From positions 434,001 to 498,000 of the forward strand of contig NZ_JAVDDT010000002.1 in NCBI RefSeq assembly GCF_030848495.1: a stretch of DNA of 64,000 nt, read 5' to 3'. Positions 8,973-16,897 of the stretch are shown here, piece after piece. The notes beneath the pieces were generated by a model. That model was not told the DNA's origin. It saw only the letters and a list, made by a program, of their open reading frames with translations, and did not search any database. The DNA is from Natronospira bacteriovora (GTDB lineage Bacteria; Pseudomonadota; Gammaproteobacteria; Natronospirales; Natronospiraceae). Numbering within the stretch: position 1 is the first letter of the stretch; every line of letters begins with the position of its first letter. Position numbers and translations under genes: made by a program.

Positions 8973-10371
8973 GTGAAATATCTTTTGACTCTCTCTCTCT
9001 CTCTCTCTCTCTCTATTCTTAGCTACACCTCTGAATGCCATGGAACCGCCCTGGGTGGGTACGGATGGCAGCAGGTTTGAGAACAATCGCTGGATTGTCG
9101 GGTTCAATCGACAAGACGAGTTGCCATCGCAGGCGGTTGGCGAGCTTGCCCATCAGCTCGGTCGCCAGCTGGGTTTTCAACCGTTGCTCGTTTTCGAGCA
9201 CGTCCATCGTGGATTTCTGGTGGAGTTGCCGGAGCACCCAGCCCGTTCACTTGAGCGAAATCCGAATATTCGTTCAGTGCGAAGAGATCGTGTTGTGCAT
9301 ACCCTGAGCGGAACAACGCAGCAAGAGGCGGATTGGAGCCTCGACCGGATAGATCAGCGTGATCTCCCCCTGTCCGGTTCCTATTCCTACGACTATGATG
9401 GGGCCGGCACGCGGATCTACGTGGTGGATAGTGGCGTCAGACTGACTCACGAGCGTTTTGGTGGCAGGGCCCAGCGTGTGTACGACCGTTTCGACAGTGA
9501 CTCCGATTACAGGGAAACCTGTGATACTGACTATGTGTGCTGTGTGGACGACTGCGGCAGTGTCTGTCCTATCCCATCGCCGGGGCAGGGTGATGGAGCT
9601 GCCACACCGAATTTTCACGGGACCGGGGTTGCCGGCAAGGCGGCGAGTGGTGTTCTTGGCGCTGCTCAGGGTGCGAGTATTGCGGATGTGCGGGTACTCA
9701 ATTGTCGCGGCGCCGGTATGGTCAGTGATGTGATTGATGGTTTGGCTGCTATTGCATCGCTGGAGTCTGCTGCGGGGGGAAAGTTGGCAGTGGTGAATTT
9801 GAGTATCGGATTCCCCCATACGGAAGCGGACGTAACGGATCTCGAGGAGGCGATACGGGATCTACCAAGTAATCTTCTGTTGGTGGCGGCAGCCGGGAAT
9901 AAAAATACGGATGCCGCTACGCTGGTCCCTGCCAGAATGGCCGAGGTTATTACGGTAGGCGCGAGCACCGAGAAAGATCGGCGTTATTGGGTGAGCAGTG
10001 AGGTTGGCTCCAATTACGGTGATGCGGTCGACCTGTTCGCACCGGGGCACAATGTGGAGATGCCATCATCGGAGAATGATACCGCGACCCGGGTCGACTG
10101 GGGCAGCTCCTACTCCGCCCCTTTGGTCGCCGGTGTCGCGGCGATCCATGCCCAAGCGGAAGGTGGTTTTATATCCCCCGGTGCACTTCGCCAGGTTCTC
10201 ATTAGCGAGGCTACCACTGGGCGCTTGACACATTTGTCTGGATCACCGAATCGTCTACTTTATCAGTCGCACAATACGGGAGATTCCGGTGACGACGGGT
10301 CGGGTTCCGGTGGTGGCGGATCGGGGTGTCCGTATCAGGATGAAGACGGGAACTGGATCATGTGCCCGTGA
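8973..10371 (+). CDS. Secreted subtilisin-like serine protease (S8), out of frame at a CT tract
   Basis: From the ATG at 9040 there are 443 codons with the S8 triad: Asp130 (YVVDSGV), His193 (NFHGTGVAGK) and Ser357 (WGSSYSAPLVAG), plus oxyanion Asn287. Residues 18-88 look like an I9-type propeptide; a segment with six cysteines (161-176) sits between Asp and His; the tail is Gly-rich. The ATG at 9040 has no ribosome site and no signal peptide. A GTG at 8973 with AAGGA 8 bases ahead opens a good signal peptide, but runs through 13 CT units and is then in the wrong frame, ending at 9080. With 11, 14 or 17 units it would read through Leu-Ser repeats and FLATPLNA into the protease. The protein is therefore probably periplasmic or secreted when in frame, and off as given. 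Confidence 0.8.
8989..9014 (+). repeat. (CT)13 dinucleotide tract in signal-peptide codons
   Basis: Thirteen uninterrupted CT units encode alternating Leu and Ser in the hydrophobic core of the protease signal peptide. The GTG frame (8973) is phase 0 and the protease frame is phase 1, so 13 units is out of frame; one unit more or two fewer restores it. With 12 or 15 units the frame stops at a TAG (9020-9022). Confidence 0.9.
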
Positions 10372-10385
10372 CTCTTGCGACATCC

Positions 10386-12247
10386 ATGATGAGAACGTGT
10401 CTTTCCGTTGCCGGGCTGATGGTTTGTTGGCTGCTTGTTGGCTTGCCTGTTTCGGCGGAGGCTGCCCGGGGCGAATCCCCGGGCAGCCTTGCGCCCGCCT
10501 CGGGTGTTTTACCCCCGTATGAGTCCTTTTCGCGCTTCACGGTCGCGTGTCGGCCTATTCCGATGACTATCTGTTGCTGGGTGTGCCGGATGCGAAAGAC
10601 GCCCGCGGTGTGGAAGTGGGTGGCCTGATGATCGTTGCCCCGGGCGAGGACGGGTTGTGGCAACGTCGGGAGTGGATTGATGGTCTGGACATTGTCGGCC
10701 AGAGCGGATCGCTTTTTGGCATTTCTTCAGCAGTGGAAGGGGATGGCTTCTTTGTCGGTGCGCTTTGGGAGAATAGACTCTATAGCCTAGATAATACGGG
10801 CAAGGTATATCAGTTTTATCGTGATCCTGAGACCGGGTTTGTTGAGCATCTTCGCGAGATTGCGAGACCGGAGCCTGATATCGCACAATTTGGCACTGGT
10901 CTTGCTTCCGAAAGAGATTGGCTGATTGTCGGTGCGACCCTGGGCGAGGGTACCCTGCCATCAACCCTCGGGGCGGCCTATGTCTTCCATTGGTCAGATT
11001 CGGCGAATGACTGGGTGTACCAGCAGAAACTGCTGGCCCCGGACGGCGAAGAGGGCGGACGGCAGGATGCCTTCGGCTCGACCGTGAAGCTGGCTTATCC
11101 CTGGTTGGCTGTTCATGCACGCAATGCCTGGGTGGAGGACATCGGCGAGCGCAATGGTGCCACTTACCTGTTCCGCCACGACCCCGATGCCGATGAGTGG
11201 GCCTTCTTTCAGAAAATCTCGGCCGTGCTTCCCGACGAAGGCGCGGAGGCCAGTGACACGAAGCTGATGTATTTCAATGGGGCGGATCTGCTCTTTCATT
11301 CGGGCCAACTGAACGAGGACCTCACCCGTACCACTCGTCTCGAACACTTTGTCTGGAACGAGGATGAGGTACTCTGGCAGCGTTCTGCGGTCATGCGGGG
11401 GCCGGAGCGGGAAGCGGGCAGCTGGCATACTTACGGCTGGTCGGCCATGATTCGGGACGATCGCTTGTATCTCGGATTCCCATCCGCCTTCGATGAAGCA
11501 GGCCGGCGGGGTGAGGGCGCGGTGCGTATCTACGATAGGGATCCGGGAGCGGAGAACGGCTGGCGGTTCCGGGAGGAGCTTCGGCCACCATGGTCGCAAT
11601 GGGGCACAAGACAACACGCCTTGGGTGTGGCTGTGGCGCCGGCCGGTCCGTATGGAGTTATCGTTCTGAGCGGTAACGACAGTATGTATCCAGGGCTGGG
11701 TAGCGCTGCCTATGTTTACCAGCCGGACGCGAAGCCAGTGCGTCTGTCGGTTTCGGATACCTGGACGGACCAGACGCCGGTTGCCGGTCGAACATTCAGA
11801 CATCATTGGCGTATCGAAAACAGTGGCGATAGCCGGGCCACTAATGTCTTGCTTCGGATGCAGTACGCGCCAGGCGCCCCCGACGATGTCAGCGGCGAGA
11901 ATGCCATTTGCGAGTGGAACAGCGTCCTCCAGTCCACTCTCTGCCTAATCGAGGAGGTTCCTGCGCAGGGGCATGTGACAGTGACCTTGAAAACCACTTC
12001 CCAGCGGGTGACCAACTACAGGATTGATGCGCTTTTGGTGTCTGATCAGATTGACGAAGACCCCGACGGGCGAGAGACCTCTGTGCGTTTGGATGTCGTC
12101 GAGTTTTGGGATGTCGGCGATGGTGTGGGCTGTGCCGCCAGCGGCCGCCCACCCACTGAGCTCCTGCTGTTCCTGTTTGTGACGATATGCGCTTGGCGAT
12201 ATCGTTTTGGACGCCCGGAGGATGGTACCCCAAGGGTATCAAAATGA
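10386..12247 (+). pseudogene. Secreted beta-propeller-like protein with a frame break near the N-terminus
   Basis: An ATG at 10386 opens a signal peptide (MMRTCLSVAGLMVCWLLVG, then PVSAEAA) in one frame; the body of the protein lies in another frame, open from 10523 to 12247. One extra T in the TTTT at 10527-10530 would join them into about 620 residues and give FFALHGRVSAYSDDYLLLGVPDA, an FG-GAP-like repeat start. Several further repeats of the type DRLYLGFPSA follow, then a DUF11-like domain (about 11750-12110) and a C-terminal membrane helix ELLLFLFVTICAWRYRFGR after GCAASGRPP, which resembles a sorting tail. It starts 15 bases after the protease. A GTG at 10547 could start a version without signal peptide. 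Confidence 0.6.
10460..10488 (+). other. Perfect GC-rich hairpin inside the signal-peptide region
   Basis: A perfect 12-bp inverted repeat (10460-10471 with 10477-10488) with a 5-base loop. It is not followed by a T-run, so a terminator role is uncertain. It lies between the signal-peptide codons and the frame break of the beta-propeller-like gene. Confidence 0.6.
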
Positions 12248-12285
12248 TTTTGCAACCATTTAGCCGCGCATTTTTCTTTTGATTG

Positions 12286-13464
12286 TCAGTAAATAAACCA
12301 ACCTGCGCCGGCCGCGATGATGATGAGCAGCCAGATGGGCAGGCGGCCGGTGGCCAGGGTGGTCAGGACGGCGAGGGCGATGAGGCCATCGCGCCAGTCG
12401 GCGATGCCGGCGGTGAGGACGGGGTCGTAGAAGGCAGCCGCGAGGATGCCGACGACGGCAGCATTGACCCCGGCCAGGTGGCGGCGCAGGCGCTGGTTTT
12501 CCCGCACTCGCGCCCAGAAGGGCAGTATCGCCAGCAGGATCAGCATGCCGGGCAGGAAGATGATGGTCAGGGCCAGCAGGCCGATTCCGATTCCCCCGGC
12601 GACCGTGCCGACGAAGCCGCCAAAGGCGAACAGCGGTCCGGGCAGGGCCTGGGCGGCGCCGTAGCCGGCCAGGAAGGTGTCTTCGTCCATCATGCCGGTG
12701 GCAACCGTCTCGGCATGGAGCAGGGGCAGGACCACATGCCCACCGCCGAAGACCAGGGCGCCGGCTCGGTACATGGCATCGCTGATCGTCAGCCAGGTCG
12801 CGGGCGACAGCCAGGCCATGAATGGCAGACCCATAAGCAGCGCCAGAAAGAGTCCGCCCGCCAGCAGGCCGCCTCGTCGGTGGAAGGGCAGAGCAAGGGG
12901 TGAGCCTGTCTGTACGGCAACTTTGGGTACCAGCAGGGGCGCCAGCAGGGCACCGAGAACAATCGCGCCGATCTGCCCCACAGCCGTGAGACCAAGCAGC
13001 AGCGGCAGGCCCAGGGTGGTTGCCACGGCAAGGGCCGCAATCAGCAGGCGCTGCCAGTCCGGGGTCAGGCTGCGGGCCATGCCCCAGACAGCCCAGGCAA
13101 CCACGCCCACTGCGGCGGCTTTCAGTGCCCGCACTGCCCCCTCGTAATCGCCTGGTTCAAACAGTGCCAGCCCGCTGGCCAGGGCAATCATGATGATGGC
13201 CGAGGGCAGGGTGAAGGCGAGCCAAGCCGCAAGAGCGCCTGTCAGCCCGGCCCGATGCAGGCCAATGGCGAAGCCGGCCTGGCTGCTGGCCGGCCCGGGC
13301 AGGAACTGGCACAGGGCGATCAGCTCGGCGTAGGTGTCGCTGGCCAGCCATCGGCGTCGCTCAACGAATTCTTTCTGAAAAAAGCCCAGATGGGCAATCG
13401 GACCGCCGAAGGACGTCAGCCCCAGAAGCAGGAATACCCGGAAAACCTCCCACGAAGCCCTCAT
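12286..13464 (-). CDS. chrA: Chromate transporter, CHR family (long form)
   Basis: A 392-residue membrane protein with the two homologous halves of long-chain CHR transporters. The N-terminal half has LTSFGGPIAHLGFFQKEFVE and CQFLPGPASSQAGFAIG; the second half repeats the theme with GGGHVVLPLLHAE and GYGAAQALPGPLFAFGGFVG. Family members export chromate, usually by exchange or proton coupling; the substrate here is inferred. The ATG at 13464 follows the stop of the upstream DCC-family gene by two bases, so the two form an operon. Confidence 0.9.
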   Translation of the reverse strand: MRASWEVFRVFLLLGLTSFGGPIAHLGFFQKEFVERRRWLASDTYAELIALCQFLPGPASSQAGFAIGLHRAGLTGALAAWLAFTLPSAIIMIALASGLALFEPGDYEGAVRALKAAAVGVVAWAVWGMARSLTPDWQRLLIAALAVATTLGLPLLLGLTAVGQIGAIVLGALLAPLLVPKVAVQTGSPLALPFHRRGGLLAGGLFLALLMGLPFMAWLSPATWLTISDAMYRAGALVFGGGHVVLPLLHAETVATGMMDEDTFLAGYGAAQALPGPLFAFGGFVGTVAGGIGIGLLALTIIFLPGMLILLAILPFWARVRENQRLRRHLAGVNAAVVGILAAAFYDPVLTAGIADWRDGLIALAVLTTLATGRLPIWLLIIIAAGAGWFIY

Positions 13465-13466
13465 TC

Positions 13467-13856
13467 TCAATCACTGCCCTTGTCGGTTCTAATGGGTGGC
13501 ACCCGGAGCAGGGTGAGCAGCAGCCGCCGCCCGACACGCAGCAGGGGGTAGCTCATGGCGCTGCGCCGCTCACTGGCATTCAGTGTCCGGAACAGGCGAA
13601 AGAACAGGCCGGAGGGCTCACTGAGCAAGGCCAGCATGCGGGCGCCACGGGCACCGTAATGCAGTTCGCCGTCAGTGATGACGGCGAAGCCTTCATCGAG
13701 ATCCAGTCCGCGCAGATCCAGCCCCTGAATGTCATCCAGCGGAGCCGTGCGTGCATCGATGGCGTCGAGTTGAGCGCCACGCTGTCTGAGCCGGCTGGCC
13801 GCGACCAGTCGCCGGCAGATGGGACAGCGGCCGTCATAGACGATGCTTACCTTCAT
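13467..13856 (-). CDS. DCC-family thiol-disulfide oxidoreductase-like protein (DUF393)
   Basis: A 129-residue protein beginning VSIVYDGRCPICRRLVAASR, the CxxC-containing signature of the DCC (DUF393) family, with the later RARG-like segment GARGARMLALLSE. Members have a thioredoxin-like fold and are presumed redox proteins; no substrate is known to me. It precedes chrA in an operon, which may hint at a role with an oxyanion or redox stress, but this is only context. Confidence 0.8.
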   Translation of the reverse strand: MKVSIVYDGRCPICRRLVAASRLRQRGAQLDAIDARTAPLDDIQGLDLRGLDLDEGFAVITDGELHYGARGARMLALLSEPSGLFFRLFRTLNASERRSAMSYPLLRVGRRLLLTLLRVPPIRTDKGSD

Positions 13857-13940
13857 GCTCGGGCCTTGCGCGCGTGGATGGGCCGCACATCATGCTATGA
13901 CGAGCCAGGCCGGGCAAGTTGCCGGGAAGGGCTGGGAGGC

Positions 13941-13976
13941 AAAAGAAAAGGGCCAGTCCACATGGAACTGGCCCTT
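13941..13976 (-). terminator. Original tRNA-Asn terminator, now beyond attL
   Basis: A 10-bp stem (13948-13957 with 13967-13976) followed on the minus strand by TTTTCTTTT. Before the island inserted it would have lain directly downstream of the tRNA-Asn gene. It is now 8.2 kb away from it. Confidence 0.7.
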
Positions 13977-13982
13977 CTCGAA

Positions 13983-14033
13983 TCTGGCTCCCCGGGACGG
14001 GCTCGAACCGCCGACCTAGTGATTAACAGTCAC
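13983..14033 (-). repeat. attL: 51-bp duplicate of the tRNA-Asn 3' end
   Basis: Identical over 51 bases to 22219-22269, which is the 3' part of the intact tRNA-Asn from the anticodon stem-loop to CCA. The flanks differ at once on both sides. This is the left direct repeat made by site-specific integration; the fragment itself is not a working tRNA. Confidence 0.93.
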
Positions 14034-14170
14034 GGAAGGCGACATTTCTGGACGCTTCAAATCACTAGGCGACCATTACAGTCAACCCCCAAAACCCTTG
14101 ACAGGCAGGGCTCCCCGGCTTACCGTTAATTCAGGACATTTCCATTAGGTGCACAGCTTGTCGGCTCCAG

Positions 14171-14196
14171 TGTGCACCCAGTTGTGCACCCAATTC
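14171..14196 (+). repeat. Integrase arm-type repeats, left end
   Basis: Two direct copies of TGTGCACCCA (14171-14180 and 14183-14192) start 12 bases apart and are followed by ATT. The same pair with the same spacing occurs at the right end (22142-22167). This spacing is typical of arm-type sites bound by the N-terminal domain of tyrosine integrases. Confidence 0.75.
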
Positions 14197-14284
14197 CTAG
14201 TGATGGGGAATGATTTAGGACGGTTTCGGGCCGTTTCTGGGTGCACAGAGGCACCGTTGGGTGCGCACGCGAGGAGAATCGGGC

Positions 14285-15691
14285 ATGGCCAGAAAAGGCA
14301 TTTCAGCGAAAAAGCTGGACAACCTGGAGGGTAAGCGCCGAGATTCGGCAACCCGCCTATGGGATGGGGACGGCTCCGGGTTTGGGGTGAAGGTGTCTGC
14401 TGCCGGGCGGCTGTCGTTCTTCCAGTTCTACTACGCTCCCGAAGGGACTACGGACAAGGACGGCAATGATATCTCCGGCAAACGCCGATTCCTCACACTG
14501 GGCACCTATCCGGCCATGACGCTAGGCGAGGCCCGCACAGCGGCGCTTAAGCAGCGCAAGCTAGTAGATCAGGGGGTAGACCCGCAGGAGCACGCCAGAG
14601 AGCAGCGAGAACAGGCCAGACGGGAGAACCGGAAGCGGGCCGAGCGGGGCACCCTTGCAGGCGTGGCGGCGCTCTACATGCGCCACATGCGCTCACGCGC
14701 GCGCTCACGGGAATATATAGACGCGGTGCGGCGTGGCTGGCATCGCGATGTGTTCCCGGTGGTTTCCAGAGAGACAAAGGCCGCCGAGGTGACGGCAGAG
14801 GATATTCAGTTGATCCTGCACCGCCCCCTGAGCCGGAATGCTGAGCATACCGCTAGAGTGCTCCGGGCGAATCTTCACAAGGCGTTCAAGCTGGCGATTC
14901 AGGCCGACCATGACCCCCGCAACCTTGGGAATCCGATCAAGTTCAAGGTGACTCACAATCCCGTGGCTGATGTGCCGTTGGAGGTCCATGTGACACCGGG
15001 GGATAGGGAACTGTCATTCGACGAAATTGGGCGAGTCTGGCGCGAGGTGGATCGTGCGACTCCCTACCCAAGTGATGCCCTGCTGATTCGTCTGCTATTG
15101 GCATTGGGCGGCCAGCATGTTCGCGAGGTGCGCGAGGCCGACTGGGCGGAGTTCGACTTGGCTGGGCGACAATGGCTGATGAAGGCTGCAAGGCATAAGA
15201 ACCGAACCCGTGACCATCTTGTGCCCCTGAATCATTGCGCATTGGAAGTACTGGATGAACTGCGCATCCTTACCGGCGGGCGGGGCTATCTGTTTCCTCA
15301 AGTCCGAAGGCTCGAAAAGCCAATGCGGGCAGAGCGTCCGGGGGTGATCGTCCGGGCGCTGCTGGATGATATGGAAAAGCGTGGTGAGCCTATGGACAAG
15401 TTCACCGCTGCTGACTTCCGCCGAACCTGCAAAACCCGTATGCACGAGATTGGCATCCCAAAGACCACCACAAATCAGATTCACAATCACGACTTCGGTG
15501 GTGTAAGTGCGAAGCACTATGACCGCTATGACTATTGGGCCGAGAAACAACGGGCCATGACAGCATGGGATATTGCCTTGCGGGCTGCTATTAAAGGCAA
15601 GTCGATCTCCACGGCGGCCTGTCGGCGGGCGCTGCAGTGGACAGAGGCGGGCAGCGAAATTGAGCCTATCAGCATGGAGGGCCGGGCATGA
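14285..15691 (+). CDS. Tyrosine recombinase (DUF4102-type integrase), box I Arg replaced
   Basis: A 468-residue integrase: N-terminal arm-binding DUF4102-like domain (ARKGISAKKLDNLEGKRRD, ending near SLGEARTAAL), core-binding domain around 120-235 and a catalytic domain from about 245. The C-terminal part has the subfamily signature NHDFGGVSAKHYDRYDYW, with Tyr412 as the likely nucleophile and Arg379 in FRRT. The box I segment reads GGQHVREV, so His278 stands where the first catalytic Arg (R-x-x-E) is expected; the codon CAT is one transition from CGT. The ATG at 14285 has GAGGAG 9 bases ahead. It lies next to attL and its stop overlaps the next gene by ATGA. Confidence 0.9.
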   Translation: MARKGISAKKLDNLEGKRRDSATRLWDGDGSGFGVKVSAAGRLSFFQFYYAPEGTTDKDGNDISGKRRFLTLGTYPAMTLGEARTAALKQRKLVDQGVDPQEHAREQREQARRENRKRAERGTLAGVAALYMRHMRSRARSREYIDAVRRGWHRDVFPVVSRETKAAEVTAEDIQLILHRPLSRNAEHTARVLRANLHKAFKLAIQADHDPRNLGNPIKFKVTHNPVADVPLEVHVTPGDRELSFDEIGRVWREVDRATPYPSDALLIRLLLALGGQHVREVREADWAEFDLAGRQWLMKAARHKNRTRDHLVPLNHCALEVLDELRILTGGRGYLFPQVRRLEKPMRAERPGVIVRALLDDMEKRGEPMDKFTAADFRRTCKTRMHEIGIPKTTTNQIHNHDFGGVSAKHYDRYDYWAEKQRAMTAWDIALRAAIKGKSISTAACRRALQWTEAGSEIEPISMEGRA

Positions 15692-16098
15692 GCGAAACCC
15701 AAGTTAAACGCTACTTGCGGGCAGCTTATAAGGCCGACCCAGATACTTTCAGTAGATTGGTGCGTGAATACCTTGAGCATGGTGAAGAAGTATTTGATGC
15801 CCCAAAGCCAGGCACAAATGCCGGACGGAAAAAGCAGATAGGCCTTGATAACTATGCGCTGCTATATGTCCGTGTCTCTAATTTGCGCGCAAGGGGCCTA
15901 TCGGAAACGGCAGCCCTGAAAGAAATTGCGGAGCGTAAGGACTATTGGGCGAATCACGAAAGTGGATTTTCCACAACTATCGAGTCAGCGAGCACTGCTC
16001 GGAAGCATTTCAAGCATGCTGAAAAGATGTATAACGATGACCCGCTATTTCGTGAATGGGTTGAATTTCTGGTGTGGGCCTATAAGGCGATTACCTAA
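15688..16098 (+). CDS. Satellite protein of unknown function
   Basis: I do not recognise this 136-residue protein. It is soluble, mostly helical by composition, with a basic N-terminus (VKRYLRAAYKADPDTF) and an aromatic C-terminal helix (EWVEFLVWAYKAIT). It overlaps the integrase stop by four bases and has GAGG ahead, so it is co-translated with int. A role in integration or regulation is possible from position only. Confidence 0.6.
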   Translation: MSETQVKRYLRAAYKADPDTFSRLVREYLEHGEEVFDAPKPGTNAGRKKQIGLDNYALLYVRVSNLRARGLSETAALKEIAERKDYWANHESGFSTTIESASTARKHFKHAEKMYNDDPLFREWVEFLVWAYKAIT

Positions 16099-16138
16099 TA
16101 CCGTTTTGGTATTCATGGCATAGGATTGCGGCTCATAT

Positions 16139-16174
16139 ATTGCACTCGGGTTCACAACAAACCGAAGGTGCAAT
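16139..16174 (+). promoter_or_regulatory. Inverted repeat covering the AlpA-gene ribosome site
   Basis: The ends ATTGCAC (16139-16145) and GTGCAAT (16168-16174) are complementary, as are GGGTT (about 16148-16152) and AAACC further in. The last base is directly before the ATG of the AlpA-like gene, and the 3' arm contains its AAGG ribosome site. It could be an RNA switch over the start, an operator for AlpA itself, or both. Confidence 0.5.
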
Positions 16175-16399
16175 ATGGAAAGATTAGAAAAGGAGGAAAG
16201 CCCGAGCCGCCTTTGCCGCAAGGCCGAAGTAATTGCCCGAACTGGGCTATCCGACACATCCATTTGGCGGCGTGAGAAAGAAGGCCGCTTCCCGCCGAGA
16301 ATCCGCTTGGGTGCCCGTTGCACCGTATGGCGCGCCTGTGACCTAGAGCAATGGCTTGCAGATCCTGCTGGCTATCAGCGGGAGGTGGCCGATGTGTAG
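16175..16399 (+). CDS. AlpA-family DNA-binding regulator
   Basis: A 74-residue helix-turn-helix protein. The HTH is CRKAEVIARTGLSDTSIWRRE, followed by the wing and FPPRIRLGARCTVWRACDLEQWLAD, which is the AlpA/excisionase-like pattern. In satellites such as PICIs and P4-like elements AlpA proteins activate excision and replication genes, and that is the likely role here. The start is enclosed in an inverted repeat. The next gene begins inside its last eight bases. Confidence 0.82.
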   Translation: MERLEKEESPSRLCRKAEVIARTGLSDTSIWRREKEGRFPPRIRLGARCTVWRACDLEQWLADPAGYQREVADV

Positions 16400-16715
16400 T
16401 CAATATCCTCCCGCAAACCAGCTTCGCGAAAACCCTCGACAATCCCTGGACCTTAACTACTGGCGTGAACTGGCCGCAAAGCACGGCCACCGTATGCCCC
16501 GCAGCGACACAAAGGGATGGCCCGCCCGCAAGCTGATGCGGCGATATGGAGTCACTCTGGCAGAGTTCCGAGCCGTCCACGGCTGTACCCCCACGAAATG
16601 GCGTGAATTAAACCCCAATTGGAGCCTAACTGGGTTTGCGGGCCTGCTCCTGGAGATCGTTGAAAATCGGTCTGAGAACCGGGGGCTTGAGTCGGAAGGG
16701 GCCGAAAAGTGGTGA
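16392..16715 (+). CDS. Small satellite protein of unknown function
   Basis: 107 residues from the ATG at 16392, preceded by GGAGG. The middle part (LNYWRELAAKHGHRMPRSD, then KLMRRYGVTLAEFRAVHG) looks like a small helical DNA-binding-type fold but matches nothing I can name. It overlaps the AlpA-like gene by 8 bases and sits before the replication-like gene. Confidence 0.55.
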   Translation: MCSQYPPANQLRENPRQSLDLNYWRELAAKHGHRMPRSDTKGWPARKLMRRYGVTLAEFRAVHGCTPTKWRELNPNWSLTGFAGLLLEIVENRSENRGLESEGAEKW

Positions 16716-16735
16716 CAAACAAGGAAAAGGGGACG

Positions 16736-16897
16736 ATGCAGCCGCCAAGCACACACCGTCCCCCGATTGACTCCCAACGAAAGGACATCACTGCCGATGG
16801 TAGCAACCGCGTCTGTGCCTGGCTAGTAGCTCTGAGCGTTCGAGGTTGGCTCCCCCTCAGTATCGGCTGGTGGGCCGAAAGGGGGCGTAATGGCTAA
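16736..16897 (+). CDS. Very small satellite protein
   Basis: 53 residues from the ATG at 16736, with AAGG 7 bases ahead; an in-frame GTG at 16709 is an alternative start. The second half (CAWLVALSVRGWLPLSIGWW) is hydrophobic and Trp-rich and may form one membrane or hairpin helix. It overlaps the next gene by 8 bases. I cannot assign a function and it may be a regulatory or coupling ORF. Confidence 0.4.
   Translation: MQPPSTHRPPIDSQRKDITADGSNRVCAWLVALSVRGWLPLSIGWWAERGRNG

Larger units (their letters stand above)
13857..14284. other. Gene-free stretch: terminator, attL and integrase arm sites
   Basis: This stretch holds no convincing gene. It contains the old terminator of tRNA-Asn (13941-13976), the 51-bp attL repeat (13983-14033), two further copies of CCTAGTGAT from the core (inverted at 14061-14069, direct at 14196-14204), and several TGTGCACCCA words (14171-14180 and 14183-14192 direct, 14238-14247 inverted, 14258-14267 inverted with one change) just before the integrase. 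Confidence 0.8.

Noticed and set aside
10521-10547. Programmed -1 frameshift in the propeller-like gene
   Set aside because: The T-run has only four T and the codons TCC TTT TCG do not form a canonical slippery heptamer. No structure follows at the proper distance; the strong hairpin is upstream.
13983-14033. A second tRNA-Asn gene
   Set aside because: Only the 3' part (51 bases) is present; the 5' half and D-arm are missing. It is an attachment-site copy.
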